DNA of 64,000 nt from Brenneria sp. hezel4-2-4. GTDB lineage: Bacteria > Pseudomonadota > Gammaproteobacteria > Enterobacterales > Enterobacteriaceae. How positions within the stretch are numbered: position 1 is the first letter of the stretch; each line of letters begins with the position of its first letter. Where the stretch lies: the NCBI RefSeq assembly GCF_013155275.1, contig NZ_JABJXS010000002.1:1-64000 (forward strand), given 5' to 3'. Shown here one piece after another: positions 54,503 to 64,000 of the stretch. The notes beneath the pieces were generated by a model. The model was given only the letters and a program-made list of their open reading frames with translations. It was not told where the DNA came from and did not search any database. The translations under genes and the position numbers were made by a program.

Positions 54503-56641
54503 TTAAAGCTGGGTAGCCTGAATCGCCGTCAGCGCGACGGTGTAAACGATATCGTCCACCAGCGCGCCGCGAGACAGATCGTTAACCGGCTTGCGCATAC
54601 CTTGCAGCATTGGCCCGATGGAGATCAGGTTGGCTGAACGCTGCACCGCTTTGTAGGTGGTGTTGCCGGTGTTCAGATCAGGGAAGATGAACACCGTCGC
54701 TTTACCCGCAACCGGCGAATTCGGCGCTTTGGAGAGCGCCACGTCAGCCATGATCGCCGCGTCGTATTGCAGTGGGCCATCAATGACCAGATCGGGACGT
54801 TTTTCCTGTGCCAAACGGGTTGCTTCACGCACTTTTTCCACATCGCTGCCGGCGCCGGAGTTCCCCGTGGAGTAAGAGATCATCGCCACGCGCGGATCGA
54901 TGCCGAAAGCGGTGGCCGAGTCGGCGGACTGGATGGCGATTTCCGCCAACTGCTCGGCGGTCGGATCCGGATTGATGGCGCAGTCGCCGTAAACCAGAAC
55001 CTGTTCAGGCAGCAGCATAAAGAATACGGAAGAGACCAGCGAACTGCCCGGCGCGGTTTTAATCAACTGTAGCGGCGGACGGATGGTATTGGCGGTGGTG
55101 TGAACCGCGCCCGAAACCAGGCCGTCAACTTCGCCTTGTTCCAGCATCAGCGTGCCCAGCACAACGTTGTCTTCCAGTTGTTCGCGGGCAACCACTTCGG
55201 TCATGCCTTTGTTCTTACGCAGTTCAACCAGACGCGGAACATAACGTTCACGCACCGCTATCGGATCAACGATCTCAATGCCTTTACCCAGTTCTACGCC
55301 CTGAGCGGCGGCAACACGCTGGATTTCTTCCGGGTCGCCCAGCAGCACACAGTGGGCAATACCCCGCTCGGCGCAGATAGACGCGGCTTTCACCGTACGC
55401 GGCTCATCGCCTTCCGGCAGAACAATACGCTTGCCCGCCTTACGCGCCAGTTCCGTCAACTGATAACGGAATGCCGGTGGAGACAGACGGCGTGAGCGTT
55501 CGGATTCAGCGCTCAGTGATTCAATCCACTGGGGATCAATGTGGCGCGCCACGTATTCCTGCACTTTTTCCACCCGTTGGTGGTCATCCGCCGGCACTTC
55601 AAGATTGAAGCTTTGCAGGCTGAGAGAGGTCTGCCAGGTGTTGGTCTTGACCATAAACACCGGCAGACCGGTCTGGAATGCCCGTTCGCACAGCTTGCTG
55701 ATACTGGGATCCATTTCATAGCCGCCGGTCAACAGCAGGGCGCCGATTTCCACGCCGTTCATGGCGGCCAGACAGGCGGCGACCAGCACGTCCGGACGGT
55801 CGGCGGAGGTGACCAGCAGAGAGCCGGGGCGGAAATGTTCCAGCATGTGAGGAATACTGCGCGCGCAGAAAGTAACCGATTTAACACGGCGCGTCTGGAT
55901 GTCGCCCGCGTTGATAATGCGGGCATCCAGATGCTTCGCCATATCAATGGCGCGGGTGGCGATCAGATCGAAGCTCCATGGAATGCTGCCCAGCACCGGC
56001 AACGGGCTGTTGGCGAACAGTTGCTTAGGATCGATATTCGCCACGCTGGCTTTGGAGGAGTCATCAAAGATTTCGGACAAGTCCGGGCGGGTGCGGCCTT
56101 GCTCATCGACAGGCGCATTCAGCTTGTTGATGATTACGCCGGTGATATTTTTATTTTTGCTGCCGCCGAAGCTGGAACGGGCCAGTTCGATACGCTCTTT
56201 CAACTGATCCGGGGAATCGTTGCCCAGCGAGATCACGAAGACGATTTCGGCATTCAGGGTTTTGGCGATTTCATAGTTCAGCGAATTGGCGAACTGATGT
56301 TTGCGGGTTGGAACCAAACCTTCAACCAGAACCACTTCCGCATCTTTGGTATTTTCATGGTAGCGGGCAATGATCTCTTCCATCAACACGTCTTGCTGAT
56401 TGGAACTCAGCAAGGCTTCCACGTGGCTCATGGCCAGCGGTTCAGCCGCGGTGATGGATGAATTGGCACGGATAATGGTGGTGGTCTGGTCGGGCGTATT
56501 GTCGCCGGCGCGAGGCTGAGCGATGGGTTTGAACACGCTCAGGCGTACGCCTTTTTGTTCCATGGAACGAATGACACCCAGGCTGACGCTAGTCAAGCCG
56601 ACGCTGGTGCCGGTTGGGATCAACATGATTGTACGGGACAC
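54503..56641 (-). CDS. pta: Pta, phosphate acetyltransferase
   Basis: Pta interconverts acetyl-CoA and acetyl phosphate, the first step of acetate overflow and a route for acetate and acetyl-CoA recycling. The 712-aa protein is the long enterobacterial form. It has an N-terminal P-loop-like regulatory domain ([28 protein letters not shown]), a DRTGG domain around 220-340 and the C-terminal catalytic domain from about 390 ([75 protein letters not shown]). E. coli Pta is 714 aa. It lies 74 bases behind ackA. Confidence 0.96.
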   Translation of the reverse strand: MSRTIMLIPTGTSVGLTSVSLGVIRSMEQKGVRLSVFKPIAQPRAGDNTPDQTTTIIRANSSITAAEPLAMSHVEALLSSNQQDVLMEEIIARYHENTKDAEVVLVEGLVPTRKHQFANSLNYEIAKTLNAEIVFVISLGNDSPDQLKERIELARSSFGGSKNKNITGVIINKLNAPVDEQGRTRPDLSEIFDDSSKASVANIDPKQLFANSPLPVLGSIPWSFDLIATRAIDMAKHLDARIINAGDIQTRRVKSVTFCARSIPHMLEHFRPGSLLVTSADRPDVLVAACLAAMNGVEIGALLLTGGYEMDPSISKLCERAFQTGLPVFMVKTNTWQTSLSLQSFNLEVPADDHQRVEKVQEYVARHIDPQWIESLSAESERSRRLSPPAFRYQLTELARKAGKRIVLPEGDEPRTVKAASICAERGIAHCVLLGDPEEIQRVAAAQGVELGKGIEIVDPIAVRERYVPRLVELRKNKGMTEVVAREQLEDNVVLGTLMLEQGEVDGLVSGAVHTTANTIRPPLQLIKTAPGSSLVSSVFFMLLPEQVLVYGDCAINPDPTAEQLAEIAIQSADSATAFGIDPRVAMISYSTGNSGAGSDVEKVREATRLAQEKRPDLVIDGPLQYDAAIMADVALSKAPNSPVAGKATVFIFPDLNTGNTTYKAVQRSANLISIGPMLQGMRKPVNDLSRGALVDDIVYTVALTAIQATQL

Positions 56642-56677
56642 GGCTGAACCTCTTCACGGTTGCTCGTTAGTCAAAAG

Positions 56678-56707
56678 CAACTCCGCCAGCCTGAGCTGAC
56701 GGAGTTG
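56678..56707 (-). other. Intercistronic hairpin between ackA and pta
   Basis: CAACTCCGCCAGC pairs with GCTGACGGAGTTG (one mismatch) across a 4-base loop. Read on the minus strand it is followed by CTTTTGAC, a weak T-run. It may act as a partial attenuator within ackA-pta. Confidence 0.55.
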
Positions 56708-56715
56708 GGAGTTGT

Positions 56716-57918
56716 TTACGCGGTCAGACGGAGGGCGTCTTGCGCGATCACCAATTCTTCATTGGTTGGAATTACCAGCGCCGGGCGGCTGCCGTCTTTA
56801 GCGATGTTGCCGCCTTTACCAAAGCGAGCGGCCAGATTGCGTTCATGATCGACGTCAAAGCCCAGCAGACCCAACTTGTTCAGCGTCAGTTCACGCACCA
56901 TCGCGGCGTTTTCACCGATACCGCCGGTAAAGATTACCGCATCCAGACGACCTTCCATCAGCGCGCTGTATGCGCCGATGTACTTGGCCAGACGATGGCA
57001 ATAAACGTCCATTGCCCGCTTGGCATCGGCTTTGGTCGCATAGTTGTCTTCAACATAGCGGCAGTCGCTGGTGACTTCGGTCAAACCCAGCAGGCCGGAC
57101 TCTTTGGTCAGCAGGGTATTGATTTGCGCCACGCTCATGCCCAGCGAGTCATGCAGGTGGAAGACGATCGCCGGATCGATATCGCCGCTGCGGGTGCCCA
57201 TCACCAGGCCTTCCAGCGGGGTCAGCCCCATGGACGTATCAACGCACTTACCGTTGCGTACCGCGGTAACGGAACCGCCGTTGCCCAGATGGCAGGTGAT
57301 AATGTTCAGCTCATCTACCGGCTTGTTCAGCACTTCAGCAGCCTGTTGGGTCACAAAGTAGTGGCTGGTGCCGTGCGCGCCGTAACGGCGAACATGGTGG
57401 TCTTTATACAATTTGTACGGCAGGGCATAAAGATAAGACTCTTCCGGCATGGTCTGATGGAACGCGGTATCGAATACAGCCACGTTTTTATCGGCCAGGT
57501 TCGGGAATGATTTCAATGCTTCTGCAATGCCGATCAGGTGCGCCGGGTTATGCAGAGGTGCAAAAGGTACGGAATCTTTGATACCCTGGAGGACTTCGTC
57601 ATTGATGACGGCTGATTGAGTGAATTTCTCACCGCCGTGGACAATACGATGGCCAATAGCAACCAACTGAGCGGACAGCTCGGGTTTTTGGGCAAGAATG
57701 GTATTAACGATGAAGTTCAGCGCCTCGCTGTGAGCTGCGCCAGCACCCAGAGCGGCTTCCTGTTTAGCACCATCCATTTTCCATTTGATACGCGCTTCAG
57801 GAAGGTGGAAACACTCGGCCAGACCAGACAGGTATTCTTCCCCGTTAACAGCATCGATGATGGCGAACTTCAGGGATGAACTACCACAGTTAAGAACCAG
57901 TACTAACTTACTCGACAT
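56716..57918 (-). CDS. ackA: AckA, acetate kinase
   Basis: AckA makes ATP and acetate from acetyl phosphate. The 400-aa enzyme has the N-terminal [15 protein letters not shown], catalytic [11 protein letters not shown] and [38 protein letters not shown] and the C-terminal [15 protein letters not shown]. Length equals E. coli. It is upstream of pta in the same orientation. Acetaldehyde made by EutBC could feed this route only if an aldehyde dehydrogenase elsewhere makes acetyl-CoA. Confidence 0.97.
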   Translation of the reverse strand: MSSKLVLVLNCGSSSLKFAIIDAVNGEEYLSGLAECFHLPEARIKWKMDGAKQEAALGAGAAHSEALNFIVNTILAQKPELSAQLVAIGHRIVHGGEKFTQSAVINDEVLQGIKDSVPFAPLHNPAHLIGIAEALKSFPNLADKNVAVFDTAFHQTMPEESYLYALPYKLYKDHHVRRYGAHGTSHYFVTQQAAEVLNKPVDELNIITCHLGNGGSVTAVRNGKCVDTSMGLTPLEGLVMGTRSGDIDPAIVFHLHDSLGMSVAQINTLLTKESGLLGLTEVTSDCRYVEDNYATKADAKRAMDVYCHRLAKYIGAYSALMEGRLDAVIFTGGIGENAAMVRELTLNKLGLLGFDVDHERNLAARFGKGGNIAKDGSRPALVIPTNEELVIAQDALRLTA

Positions 57919-58359
57919 GGAAGTACCTACTTGTTATACATTTGTTATGCATGGTTAAAAAAACGCCGAACAGAACGTAGCGTATCGCATATCGCCGTTG
58001 GCATTTATGATTAACATCATACCCTGGTGTGATACACCTGACATGACGGTGAAAAAGTGCCGATTTTATCAAGTATTGTTATACCGCATACGCAGTATAA
58101 TGACACGACACTGGCCTTATGAAGCTCGCGATTTAATTAAAGCAATGCATCAACGTTAATGGCTTGTTGACAGCGCTTGTTTGGTCGTGGGAAATATATC
58201 CCTGGGTATAGTCATACTGCGTGAGTATGAGGCGGCTAAAAGGCCGAACTAGGATACCGATAGCGTTCGGCAAACACAAAATATATTTTAATCCTCTCAA
58301 ATTGAGTTGTTGATTTGTGCAAAAGTTTTATTTTTTATCTGTAAAGTTGAGGTGTGACT
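57919..58359. other. Divergent promoter region between ackA and yfbV
   Basis: This 441-bp AT-rich gap should hold promoters for ackA-pta and yfbV. I see no gene. TTGATTTGTGCAAA at about 58310 resembles half an FNR site, but the second half does not match, so I make no operator call. Confidence 0.4.
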
Positions 58360-58815
58360 ATGGCAACGAAACCTAGCGGTCGAATCAGTTGGCTACAGTT
58401 ACTCCAGCGTGGGCAGCACTATATGAAAACCTGGCCCACGGATAAGCGTCTGGCCCCGGTGTTCCCTGAAAACCGGGTGGCGCGCGCGACTCAGTTTGGG
58501 GTCAGGATTATGCCTCCGCTGGCGGTGTTTACCCTGACGTGGCAGATCGCGCTCGGCGGGCAGTTGGGGCCCGCCATCGCCACCGCGCTCTTTGCCTGTA
58601 GCCTGCCGATGCAGGGCTTATGGTGGCTGGGGCGTCGTTCCGTTACTCCTTTACCTCCCACGTTATTGCAGTGGTTTCATGATATTCGTCATAAGCTGCT
58701 TGAGTCCGGTCTGGCGCTTGCTCCGCTGGAGGAAACGCCGACTTATCAGACGTTGGCGGATGTGCTGAAGCGCGCTTTTAAACAGCTCGACAAAACATTT
58801 CTGGACGATCTGTGA
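58360..58815 (+). CDS. yfbV: YfbV, UPF0208 membrane protein
   Basis: YfbV is a small inner-membrane protein linked in E. coli to chromosome organisation of the Ter macrodomain; its mechanism is unclear. The 151-aa protein begins with a basic segment ([33 protein letters not shown]). Two hydrophobic segments follow around [41 protein letters not shown], and it ends [15 protein letters not shown]. The ATG at 58360 has TGAGG 7 bases upstream and gives the E. coli length; the GTG two codons earlier is less likely. Confidence 0.92.
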   Translation: MATKPSGRISWLQLLQRGQHYMKTWPTDKRLAPVFPENRVARATQFGVRIMPPLAVFTLTWQIALGGQLGPAIATALFACSLPMQGLWWLGRRSVTPLPPTLLQWFHDIRHKLLESGLALAPLEETPTYQTLADVLKRAFKQLDKTFLDDL

Positions 58816-58977
58816 TCTTCATCAGACGAATGAAAGGTGAAATGCTATTTTGCCTTTCCTGCTGTTTTAAATCAAAAAATCGAGCGCTGCTGCTACCGTG
58901 ATACGATTCAGTATGCGACTCTGCTTTCAATATAATAGCGATCGGCAGTATGCCGGAATAAGGTTCAGGAGAGCACC

Positions 58978-59472
58978 ATGGAAATGACGAATGCCCAGAG
59001 ATTGATCCTTTCGAATCAATATAAAATGATGACGATGCTGGATCCGGACAACGCTGAGCGTTATCGCCGGCTGCAAACCATTATTGAGCGCGGGTATGGT
59101 TTACAAATGCGTGAGTTGGATCGTGAATTCGGCGATCTGAGTGAAGAGGTTTGCCGCACGATTATCAATATCATGGAAATGCACCATGCCTTGCAGGTGT
59201 CCTGGGGAAATCTGAAAGACAAGCAGGATCTGGATGAACGCCGTCTGACCTTTCTGGGCTTCGATGCCGCGACGGAAGCGCGTTACCTCGGGTTCGTGCG
59301 CTTTATGGTGCATGTGGAAGGGCGTTACCCGCATTTCGATTCAGGCACGCACGGTTTTAATGCCCAGACTAAAATGTGGGATAAATATGGCAGGATGCTG
59401 ACTATCTGGCAGTCTTGTCCGCGTCAGTATCATTTGAGCGCGGTCGAAATCGCACAAATTATCAACGCCTGA
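58978..59472 (+). CDS. yfbU: YfbU family protein of unknown function
   Basis: This 164-aa cytoplasmic protein matches E. coli YfbU (164 aa): [52 protein letters not shown] at the start and a helical body with [22 protein letters not shown]. Its function is not established; in E. coli it has been linked to stress-induced cell death. It is followed after 21 bases by hxpA. Confidence 0.92.
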   Translation: MEMTNAQRLILSNQYKMMTMLDPDNAERYRRLQTIIERGYGLQMRELDREFGDLSEEVCRTIINIMEMHHALQVSWGNLKDKQDLDERRLTFLGFDAATEARYLGFVRFMVHVEGRYPHFDSGTHGFNAQTKMWDKYGRMLTIWQSCPRQYHLSAVEIAQIINA

Positions 59473-59493
59473 TTCATCGCCGAGGAGCTGTTT

Positions 59494-60150
59494 GTGGAGT
59501 GCAAAGGTTTTCTGTTCGATTTGGATGGTACGCTGGTCGATTCATTGCCTGCCGTGGAGCGATCGTGGATTGACTGGGCGAAAGCGCACGGTATCGAACC
59601 GCAAGAGGTTCTCGATTTTATTCATGGCAAGCAGGCCATTACCTCTCTGCGCCACTTCCTCAAAGGGCAAACAGAGGAATTTATCCAGCGAGAATTCGAT
59701 GCGCTGGAAAAAATAGAGGCGACGGATACCCAGGGCATTGTCGCCATGCCCGGAGCGAAAGCGCTGCTGGAACGGCTGGATGAACTGGGTATTCCCTGGG
59801 CGATCGTCACCTCCGGCACGGTGCCTATCGCCAGCGCCCGTCATCGGGCCGGCGGATTGCCCGCGCCGAAAGCCTTTATTACAGCGGAGCAGGTCGCCAA
59901 GGGTAAACCATGTCCTGACGCCTATTTATTAGGGGCGCAGCAGTTAGGCCTCAAACCCGGGGAGTGCGTCGTCGTCGAGGATGCGCCCGCCGGGGTGTTA
60001 TCGGGACTGTCGGCTGGCTGTCAGGTTATCGCGGTAAAGGCGCCGGCTGATACGCCGAAGCTGGATCAGGTCGATCTGATTTTAGATTCGCTGACGCAAT
60101 TGCGGATAGCCCCGTCGCCTGACGGCGCCCGGATTATCCTTACCCGATAG
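59494..60150 (+). CDS. hxpA: HxpA (YfbT), HAD-family sugar phosphatase
   Basis: HxpA is a haloacid-dehalogenase phosphatase that in E. coli acts on sugar phosphates such as fructose 1-phosphate and 2-deoxyglucose 6-phosphate. The 218-aa protein has HAD motif I FLFDLDGTLVDSLP, motif II VTSGT, and motifs III/IV GKPCPDAYLLGAQ and VVEDAPAGVLSGLSAG. The start is GTG at 59494, with GAGGAG upstream. Activity on ketose phosphates could be relevant to the sugar cluster, but the gene is part of the conserved backbone. Confidence 0.93.
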   Translation: MECKGFLFDLDGTLVDSLPAVERSWIDWAKAHGIEPQEVLDFIHGKQAITSLRHFLKGQTEEFIQREFDALEKIEATDTQGIVAMPGAKALLERLDELGIPWAIVTSGTVPIASARHRAGGLPAPKAFITAEQVAKGKPCPDAYLLGAQQLGLKPGECVVVEDAPAGVLSGLSAGCQVIAVKAPADTPKLDQVDLILDSLTQLRIAPSPDGARIILTR

Positions 60151-60192
60151 ATCGCTATAACTGATTGATAAAAGTATGACTAAATATGATCA

Positions 60193-60217
60193 AACCTCGC
60201 ATCTGCGAGGTTTTTTT
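60193..60217 (+). terminator. Terminator after hxpA
   Basis: AACCTCGC/GCGAGGTT with a short loop is followed by TTTTT. It lies about 42 bases past the hxpA stop. Confidence 0.88.
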
Positions 60218-60341
60218 ATGGCAGACTGTCTTAGTCCATCACGACTTCAGGCCGCCGCTGCGCAGCGTTAAACATGTTCCGCATTTTTGCTGCGGCCTGT
60301 ATTACACCTATCATGACTACTTTTCCATCAGGGGAACCGTT

Positions 60342-62174
60342 TTGAATAGCGAACTTCTCTGGGTTTTATCCCTGTTGCTGATCGCCATTGTGTTGTTTAC
60401 CACCAATAAATTACGCATGGATGTTGTGGCACTCCTGGTCATTATCGCTTTTGTGCTGAGCGGGACATTGACGTTGCCTGAGGCGCTGGTCGGTTTCAGC
60501 GATCCTAATGTTATTCTGATCGCGGCCCTGTTTGTTATTGGCGAAGGTCTGGTGCGTACCGGCGTGGCTTACCAGGTCGGCGACTGGCTGGTGCGGGCCG
60601 CCGGCAGCAGCGAAATAAAAATGCTGGTGCTGCTGATGGTCACTGTCGCGCTGTTGGGTGCATTCATGAGTTCAACCGGCGTGGTGGCTATCTTTATTCC
60701 GGTGGTGCTCAGCGTGTCGGCCCGCATGAAGACCTCTCCGGCCCGACTGATGATGCCGCTGAGTTTCGCCGGGTTGATTAGCGGGATGATGACGTTGGTT
60801 GCCACGCCGCCCAACATGGTGGTGAGCAGCGAACTGGTGCGGGAAGGTATCGACGGGTTTGGTTTTTTCAGTATGACGCCGATTGGCGCCGTGGTGCTGT
60901 TGATCGGCGTGGCTTATATGATGGTGGCGCGCTATTGGCTTAGCGACGCCGGAACGGAGACAACCAAAGATACCTGGAAAAGAAGAACCTTCCGCGATCT
61001 TATCCGCGATTACAAACTGACGGGCAGGGCTCGTCGTTTGGCGATCCGCCCCGGTTCTCCTTTTATTGGTCACCGGCTTGATGACCTTCGGCTGCGTCAG
61101 CGCTATGGCGCGAATATCGTCGGGATTGAGCGCTGGCGCAAATTCCGGCGCGTGATGGTCAGCGTGGCGGGAAATACGGAGCTGCGGCTGAATGATGTCC
61201 TGCTGATTGATATGTCCACCTCAGACGTGGATTTACGCGAGTTCTGCGCCTCGCAGCGTCTGGAGCCGATGGTGCTGCGCGGCGAGTATTTTTCCGAGCA
61301 GGCGCGGGACGTGGGGATGGCCGAAGTTTCCCTGATCCCCGACTCCGAGCTTTTGGGGAAAACCCTTTACGATGTCGGCTTTCGCAGCCGCTATGGTCTT
61401 TCCGTGGTGGGCATCCGGCGTAACGGTGAGGCGATGGACGGGATCCTGGCTGACGAACAGCTTCAACTGGGGGATATTCTGCTGGTTATCGGCGACTGGC
61501 GAATGATTCGGCAGTTGCATACGCAAAAAAATGACTTTCTGCTGCTTAATTTGCCCGCTGAAGTGGACGACGTGGCGCCGGCCGTCAGTCAGGCCCCCCA
61601 TGCGTTATTCTGCCTGACGTTGATGGTGGCGATGATGCTGACTGATGAAATTCCCAATGCCGTTGCGGCGCTGATTGCATGCTTATTAATGGGCAAATTC
61701 CGCTGCATCGATATGGAAGGGGCTTACCGCGCCATTCACTGGCCCAGCATCATCCTGATTGTGGGGATGATGCCGTTCGCGCTGGCATTGCAGCAAACCG
61801 GCGGCGTAGCGTTGATCGTCAATGGGCTTATGGATGTGGCGGGCGGCTCCGGGCCGCATGTCATGTTGGTGTGCCTGTTTATCCTGTGCGCCGTTATCGG
61901 CCTGTTTATCTCGAACACCGCGACAGCGGTGCTGATGGCGCCGATTGCGATTGCCGCGGCGAAACAGATGGGCGTTTCGCCTTATCCTTTCGCCATGATC
62001 ATTGCGATTGCGGCTTCCGCGGCTTTTATGACGCCGGTGTCGTCACCGGTGAATACGCTGGTGTTGGGGCCGGGAGGATATAAGTTCGGCGACTTTGTGC
62101 GTATCGGCGTGCCATTTACGGTATTGGTGATGATCGTCAGCGTGGTGATGGTGCCGTGGATTTATCCATTCTGA
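60342..62174 (+). CDS. yfbS: YfbS, SLC13/DASS-family transporter with RCK_C domains
   Basis: This 610-aa inner-membrane protein belongs to the citrate-transporter-like superfamily; the substrate is unknown. N- and C-terminal halves each hold about five to six helices ([20 protein letters not shown] and [32 protein letters not shown]). Two TrkA-C type regulatory domains lie between them ([28 protein letters not shown] and [27 protein letters not shown]). I use the TTG at 60342: AGGGGAA lies 5 bases upstream, and the length equals E. coli. The longer frame from 60186 passes through the hxpA terminator. Confidence 0.92.
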   Translation: MNSELLWVLSLLLIAIVLFTTNKLRMDVVALLVIIAFVLSGTLTLPEALVGFSDPNVILIAALFVIGEGLVRTGVAYQVGDWLVRAAGSSEIKMLVLLMVTVALLGAFMSSTGVVAIFIPVVLSVSARMKTSPARLMMPLSFAGLISGMMTLVATPPNMVVSSELVREGIDGFGFFSMTPIGAVVLLIGVAYMMVARYWLSDAGTETTKDTWKRRTFRDLIRDYKLTGRARRLAIRPGSPFIGHRLDDLRLRQRYGANIVGIERWRKFRRVMVSVAGNTELRLNDVLLIDMSTSDVDLREFCASQRLEPMVLRGEYFSEQARDVGMAEVSLIPDSELLGKTLYDVGFRSRYGLSVVGIRRNGEAMDGILADEQLQLGDILLVIGDWRMIRQLHTQKNDFLLLNLPAEVDDVAPAVSQAPHALFCLTLMVAMMLTDEIPNAVAALIACLLMGKFRCIDMEGAYRAIHWPSIILIVGMMPFALALQQTGGVALIVNGLMDVAGGSGPHVMLVCLFILCAVIGLFISNTATAVLMAPIAIAAAKQMGVSPYPFAMIIAIAASAAFMTPVSSPVNTLVLGPGGYKFGDFVRIGVPFTVLVMIVSVVMVPWIYPF

Positions 62175-62221
62175 TCCGCACAGACCTGATCCGCACAAAC
62201 AATGTCAGCTTTCGATAAGCG

Positions 62222-62821
62222 TTACAGCGGCGAGTCCTGGCTGATTTCGTCCAGCGATAAACTGAAACTGGGGATGAATACGGTCATAAAGTAATCCATC
62301 TCCGGGCTTTGGCGCTGCCGTAATGTTTTTTCCAGCCGGGCTTTGGCCAAGGTGAATTCCGTGTTGCCCGCCGACAGTTCTTCCAGACATTTCAGATAGG
62401 CGCACAGCGCGTCGGCCTGCTTGACGATCGCCCGCTCATCTTCGCTCATGTGTTGCTCGTCCAATAGAGATTGATAATCCGGGCGTAATTCGGGCGGCAG
62501 CATATCGATCAGTTTCTGGCGGGCTATCTTTTCGATTTTCTTATATTCATGGGCGATCTGCGCATTGTAATACTTGATGGGGGTCGGCATGTCTCCCGTC
62601 AGGACTTCGCTGGCGTCGTGGTACATCGCCAGCAGCGCGATTCGCTCGGCGTTCATGTTGCCGTTGAACTTACGGTTTTTAATCACCGCCAGCGCGTGAG
62701 CGACAAAAGCGACCTGAAGACTGTGCTCGGATACGTTTTCTGTGCGGACGTTACGCATCAGCGGCCAGCGGCTGATGAGTTTCAGGCGGGATAAATGGGC
62801 AAAAAAGTGACTCTGATTCAT
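62222..62821 (-). CDS. yfbR: YfbR, HD-domain 5'-deoxynucleotidase
   Basis: YfbR dephosphorylates deoxyribonucleoside 5'-monophosphates and helps in dUMP supply and dNMP turnover. The 199-aa protein has the HD-domain metal residues in [19 protein letters not shown] and [28 protein letters not shown], with [18 protein letters not shown] further on. Length equals E. coli. It is followed by alaA on the same strand. Confidence 0.95.
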   Translation of the reverse strand: MNQSHFFAHLSRLKLISRWPLMRNVRTENVSEHSLQVAFVAHALAVIKNRKFNGNMNAERIALLAMYHDASEVLTGDMPTPIKYYNAQIAHEYKKIEKIARQKLIDMLPPELRPDYQSLLDEQHMSEDERAIVKQADALCAYLKCLEELSAGNTEFTLAKARLEKTLRQRQSPEMDYFMTVFIPSFSLSLDEISQDSPL

Positions 62822-62899
62822 GACAATCTCTCAGACTACAGCACGATGGGGATCCATTGTGGTCACATGGCGGGGATTATGCAAACATCATGAAATGGC

Positions 62900-62925
62900 G
62901 TCGTCGGGCTGCTACGCCCGACGAC
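62900..62925. other. Perfect hairpin between yfbR and alaA
   Basis: GTCGTCGGGC and GCCCGACGAC form a perfect 10-bp stem around TGCTAC, 13 bases past the alaA stop. No T-run follows on the minus strand, so it may be a Rho-dependent end or a REP-like element rather than a classic terminator. Confidence 0.5.
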
Positions 62926-62937
62926 CAGACGGCTTAT

Positions 62938-64000
62938 TTATTGACGGTAGCCTTCAAGAAAACGGCCCAGTTTGTGCACTGCCATATCCAACTCATCAAC
63001 GCGGGGCAGGGTGACGATGCGAACGTGATCCGGGTAAGGCCAGTTGAATGCCGTGCCCTGAACCAGCAATACTTTTTCCTGTAAAAGAAGATCCAGAACC
63101 AATTTCTGGTCGTCATGAATATTGAAGCGTTTGGCATCAATACGCGGGAACATATAGAGCGCGCCGCTGGGTTTGACGCAGGACACCCCCGGGATCTGGT
63201 TGAGCAATTCCCAGGCGCGATTACGCTGTTCATACAAACGTCCGCCGGGTTGAATGAACTCGCTGATGCTTTGATAACCGCCAATCGCGGTCTGAATGGC
63301 ATGCTGCATCGGCACGTTGGCGCACAGGCGCATCGATGCCAGCATTTCCAATCCTTCGATATAGCCTTTGGCGTGTTTTTTCGGCCCGTTCAGCACCATC
63401 CACCCCTGACGGAAACCGGCGACACGATAGGTTTTCGATAATCCGTTAAACGTCACGGTAAGCAGATCCGGCGCCAGCGCGGCGATCGAGTGGTGTTGGG
63501 CATCGTCGTACAGGATTTTATCGTAGATTTCGTCGGCGAAAATGATCAGGCCGTGTTCACGGGCAATCGCCACGATTTCCAGCAGCAACTCCTTGCTGTA
63601 CACCGCGCCTGTCGGGTTATTGGGATTGATAATGACAATCCCGCGGGTGCGCGGCGTGATTTTATTACGAATGTCATCCAGATCGGGAAACCAGCCTGCG
63701 GCTTCATCGCACAGGTAATGTACGGCATTGCCGTTGGATAGCGAGACGGCCGCCGTCCATAGCGGATAGTCCGGGGCGGGAACCAGCATCTCGTCGCCCG
63801 TATTCAGCAACGCCTGCATGGATTGCACGATCAATTCAGAAACACCGTTGCCGATATACACGTCTTCGACGGTCATATCGCGCATATCTCTGGCCTGATA
63901 GTGCTGTACGATGGCTTTACGCGCGGAATAGAGACCCTTTGAATCGCAATAGCCCTGCGCCGTCGGTAAGTTGCGGATCACATCGACCAGAATTTCATCA
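62938..64000 (-). CDS. alaA: AlaA, glutamate-pyruvate aminotransferase (partial, N-terminus outside the window)
   Basis: AlaA is the main PLP-dependent alanine-synthesising transaminase (glutamate + pyruvate). The frame is open to the window end and lacks about 51 N-terminal residues by comparison with E. coli AlaA (405 aa). Visible parts are NLPTAQGYCDSKGLYSARKAIVQHY, PDYPLWTAAVSLSNG, IINPNNPTGAVYSKELL, IFADEIYDKILYD and the PLP lysine in TFNGLSKTYRVAGFRQGWMVL. The C-terminus ends FLEGYRQ. An internal GTG at 63981 is not the true start. Confidence 0.95.
   Translation of the reverse strand, partial: DEILVDVIRNLPTAQGYCDSKGLYSARKAIVQHYQARDMRDMTVEDVYIGNGVSELIVQSMQALLNTGDEMLVPAPDYPLWTAAVSLSNGNAVHYLCDEAAGWFPDLDDIRNKITPRTRGIVIINPNNPTGAVYSKELLLEIVAIAREHGLIIFADEIYDKILYDDAQHHSIAALAPDLLTVTFNGLSKTYRVAGFRQGWMVLNGPKKHAKGYIEGLEMLASMRLCANVPMQHAIQTAIGGYQSISEFIQPGGRLYEQRNRAWELLNQIPGVSCVKPSGALYMFPRIDAKRFNIHDDQKLVLDLLLQEKVLLVQGTAFNWPYPDHVRIVTLPRVDELDMAVHKLGRFLEGYRQ

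Noticed and set aside
55541-56461. 306-codon frame antisense to pta
   Set aside because: Shadow of the pta coding frame; no start signals or motifs.
58300-58330. FNR-like site TTGAT-N4-GCAAA upstream of yfbV
   Set aside because: The second half does not match ATCAA, so it is not convincing.
62170-62201. Short direct repeat CTGATCCGCACA after yfbS
   Set aside because: A single small tandem duplication in a short gap, with no structure or known function.
1-64000. CRISPR arrays, rRNA genes, toxin-antitoxin pairs or phage genes
   Set aside because: I looked for regular spaced repeats, rRNA sequence and typical small paired genes and saw none.

Overview
This 64 kb window is chromosomal DNA of an enterobacterium (order Enterobacterales). 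Most genes match the E. coli K-12 yfdC-argW / fadL / fadIJ / aroC / fabB / purF / hisJQMP / pta-ackA / alaA segment in order and, where I remember the E. coli protein, in length. The GC-rich coding sequence, the missing argT, the added mqo and sugar clusters, and a modular intergenic repeat suggest a plant-associated Pectobacteriaceae genome (Brenneria, Pectobacterium or Dickeya type). That placement is inference; I could not compare databases.

Layout. 1-430: the end of an IS3-family insertion sequence and tRNA-Arg(CCU) (argW), a known integration hotspot. 507-2598: yfdC and mlaA. 2976-12051: an insertion between mlaA and fadL, which are neighbours in E. coli. It holds mqo and then a minus-strand carbohydrate cluster (ROK kinase, two class II ketose-bisphosphate aldolases, a fructose-family PTS EIIC/EIIB/EIIA and a PRD-containing regulator). 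The carbohydrate cluster is bracketed by two direct copies of a ~239 bp structured repeat. 12074-17769: fatty-acid uptake and beta-oxidation (fadL, yfcZ, fadIJ) with FadR and CRP sites. 18317-29981: sixA, smrB, prmB-aroC-mepA-yfcA-epmC-yfcL, mnmC, fabB (FadR and FabR sites), flk and a DMT transporter. 30213-40119: pdxB-usg-truA-dedA-accD-folC-dedD-cvpA-purF-ubiX with a PurR box.

40200-49699 carries two nitrogen-scavenging units. hisJQMP has a sigma-54-like promoter and two helically phased NtrC-like boxes. A minimal, microcompartment-free ethanolamine operon (eat-eutB-eutC) inserted between yfcG and yfcE is preceded by a textbook sigma-54 promoter. 49821-54444: yfcE, yfcD and an orphan ascorbate-family PTS divergent from a LacI-type regulator, with three operator-like palindromes between them. 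54503-64000: pta-ackA, yfbV, yfbU, hxpA, yfbS, yfbR and the 3' part of alaA, which runs off the window.

The most interesting material is (1) the modular MITE-like repeat family with shared ends and exchangeable cores, (2) the repeat-bounded ketose PTS/aldolase cassette, (3) the sigma-54 control of two nitrogen-source units, and (4) the orphan PTS with triple operators. I saw no CRISPR array, no prophage genes and no rRNA.
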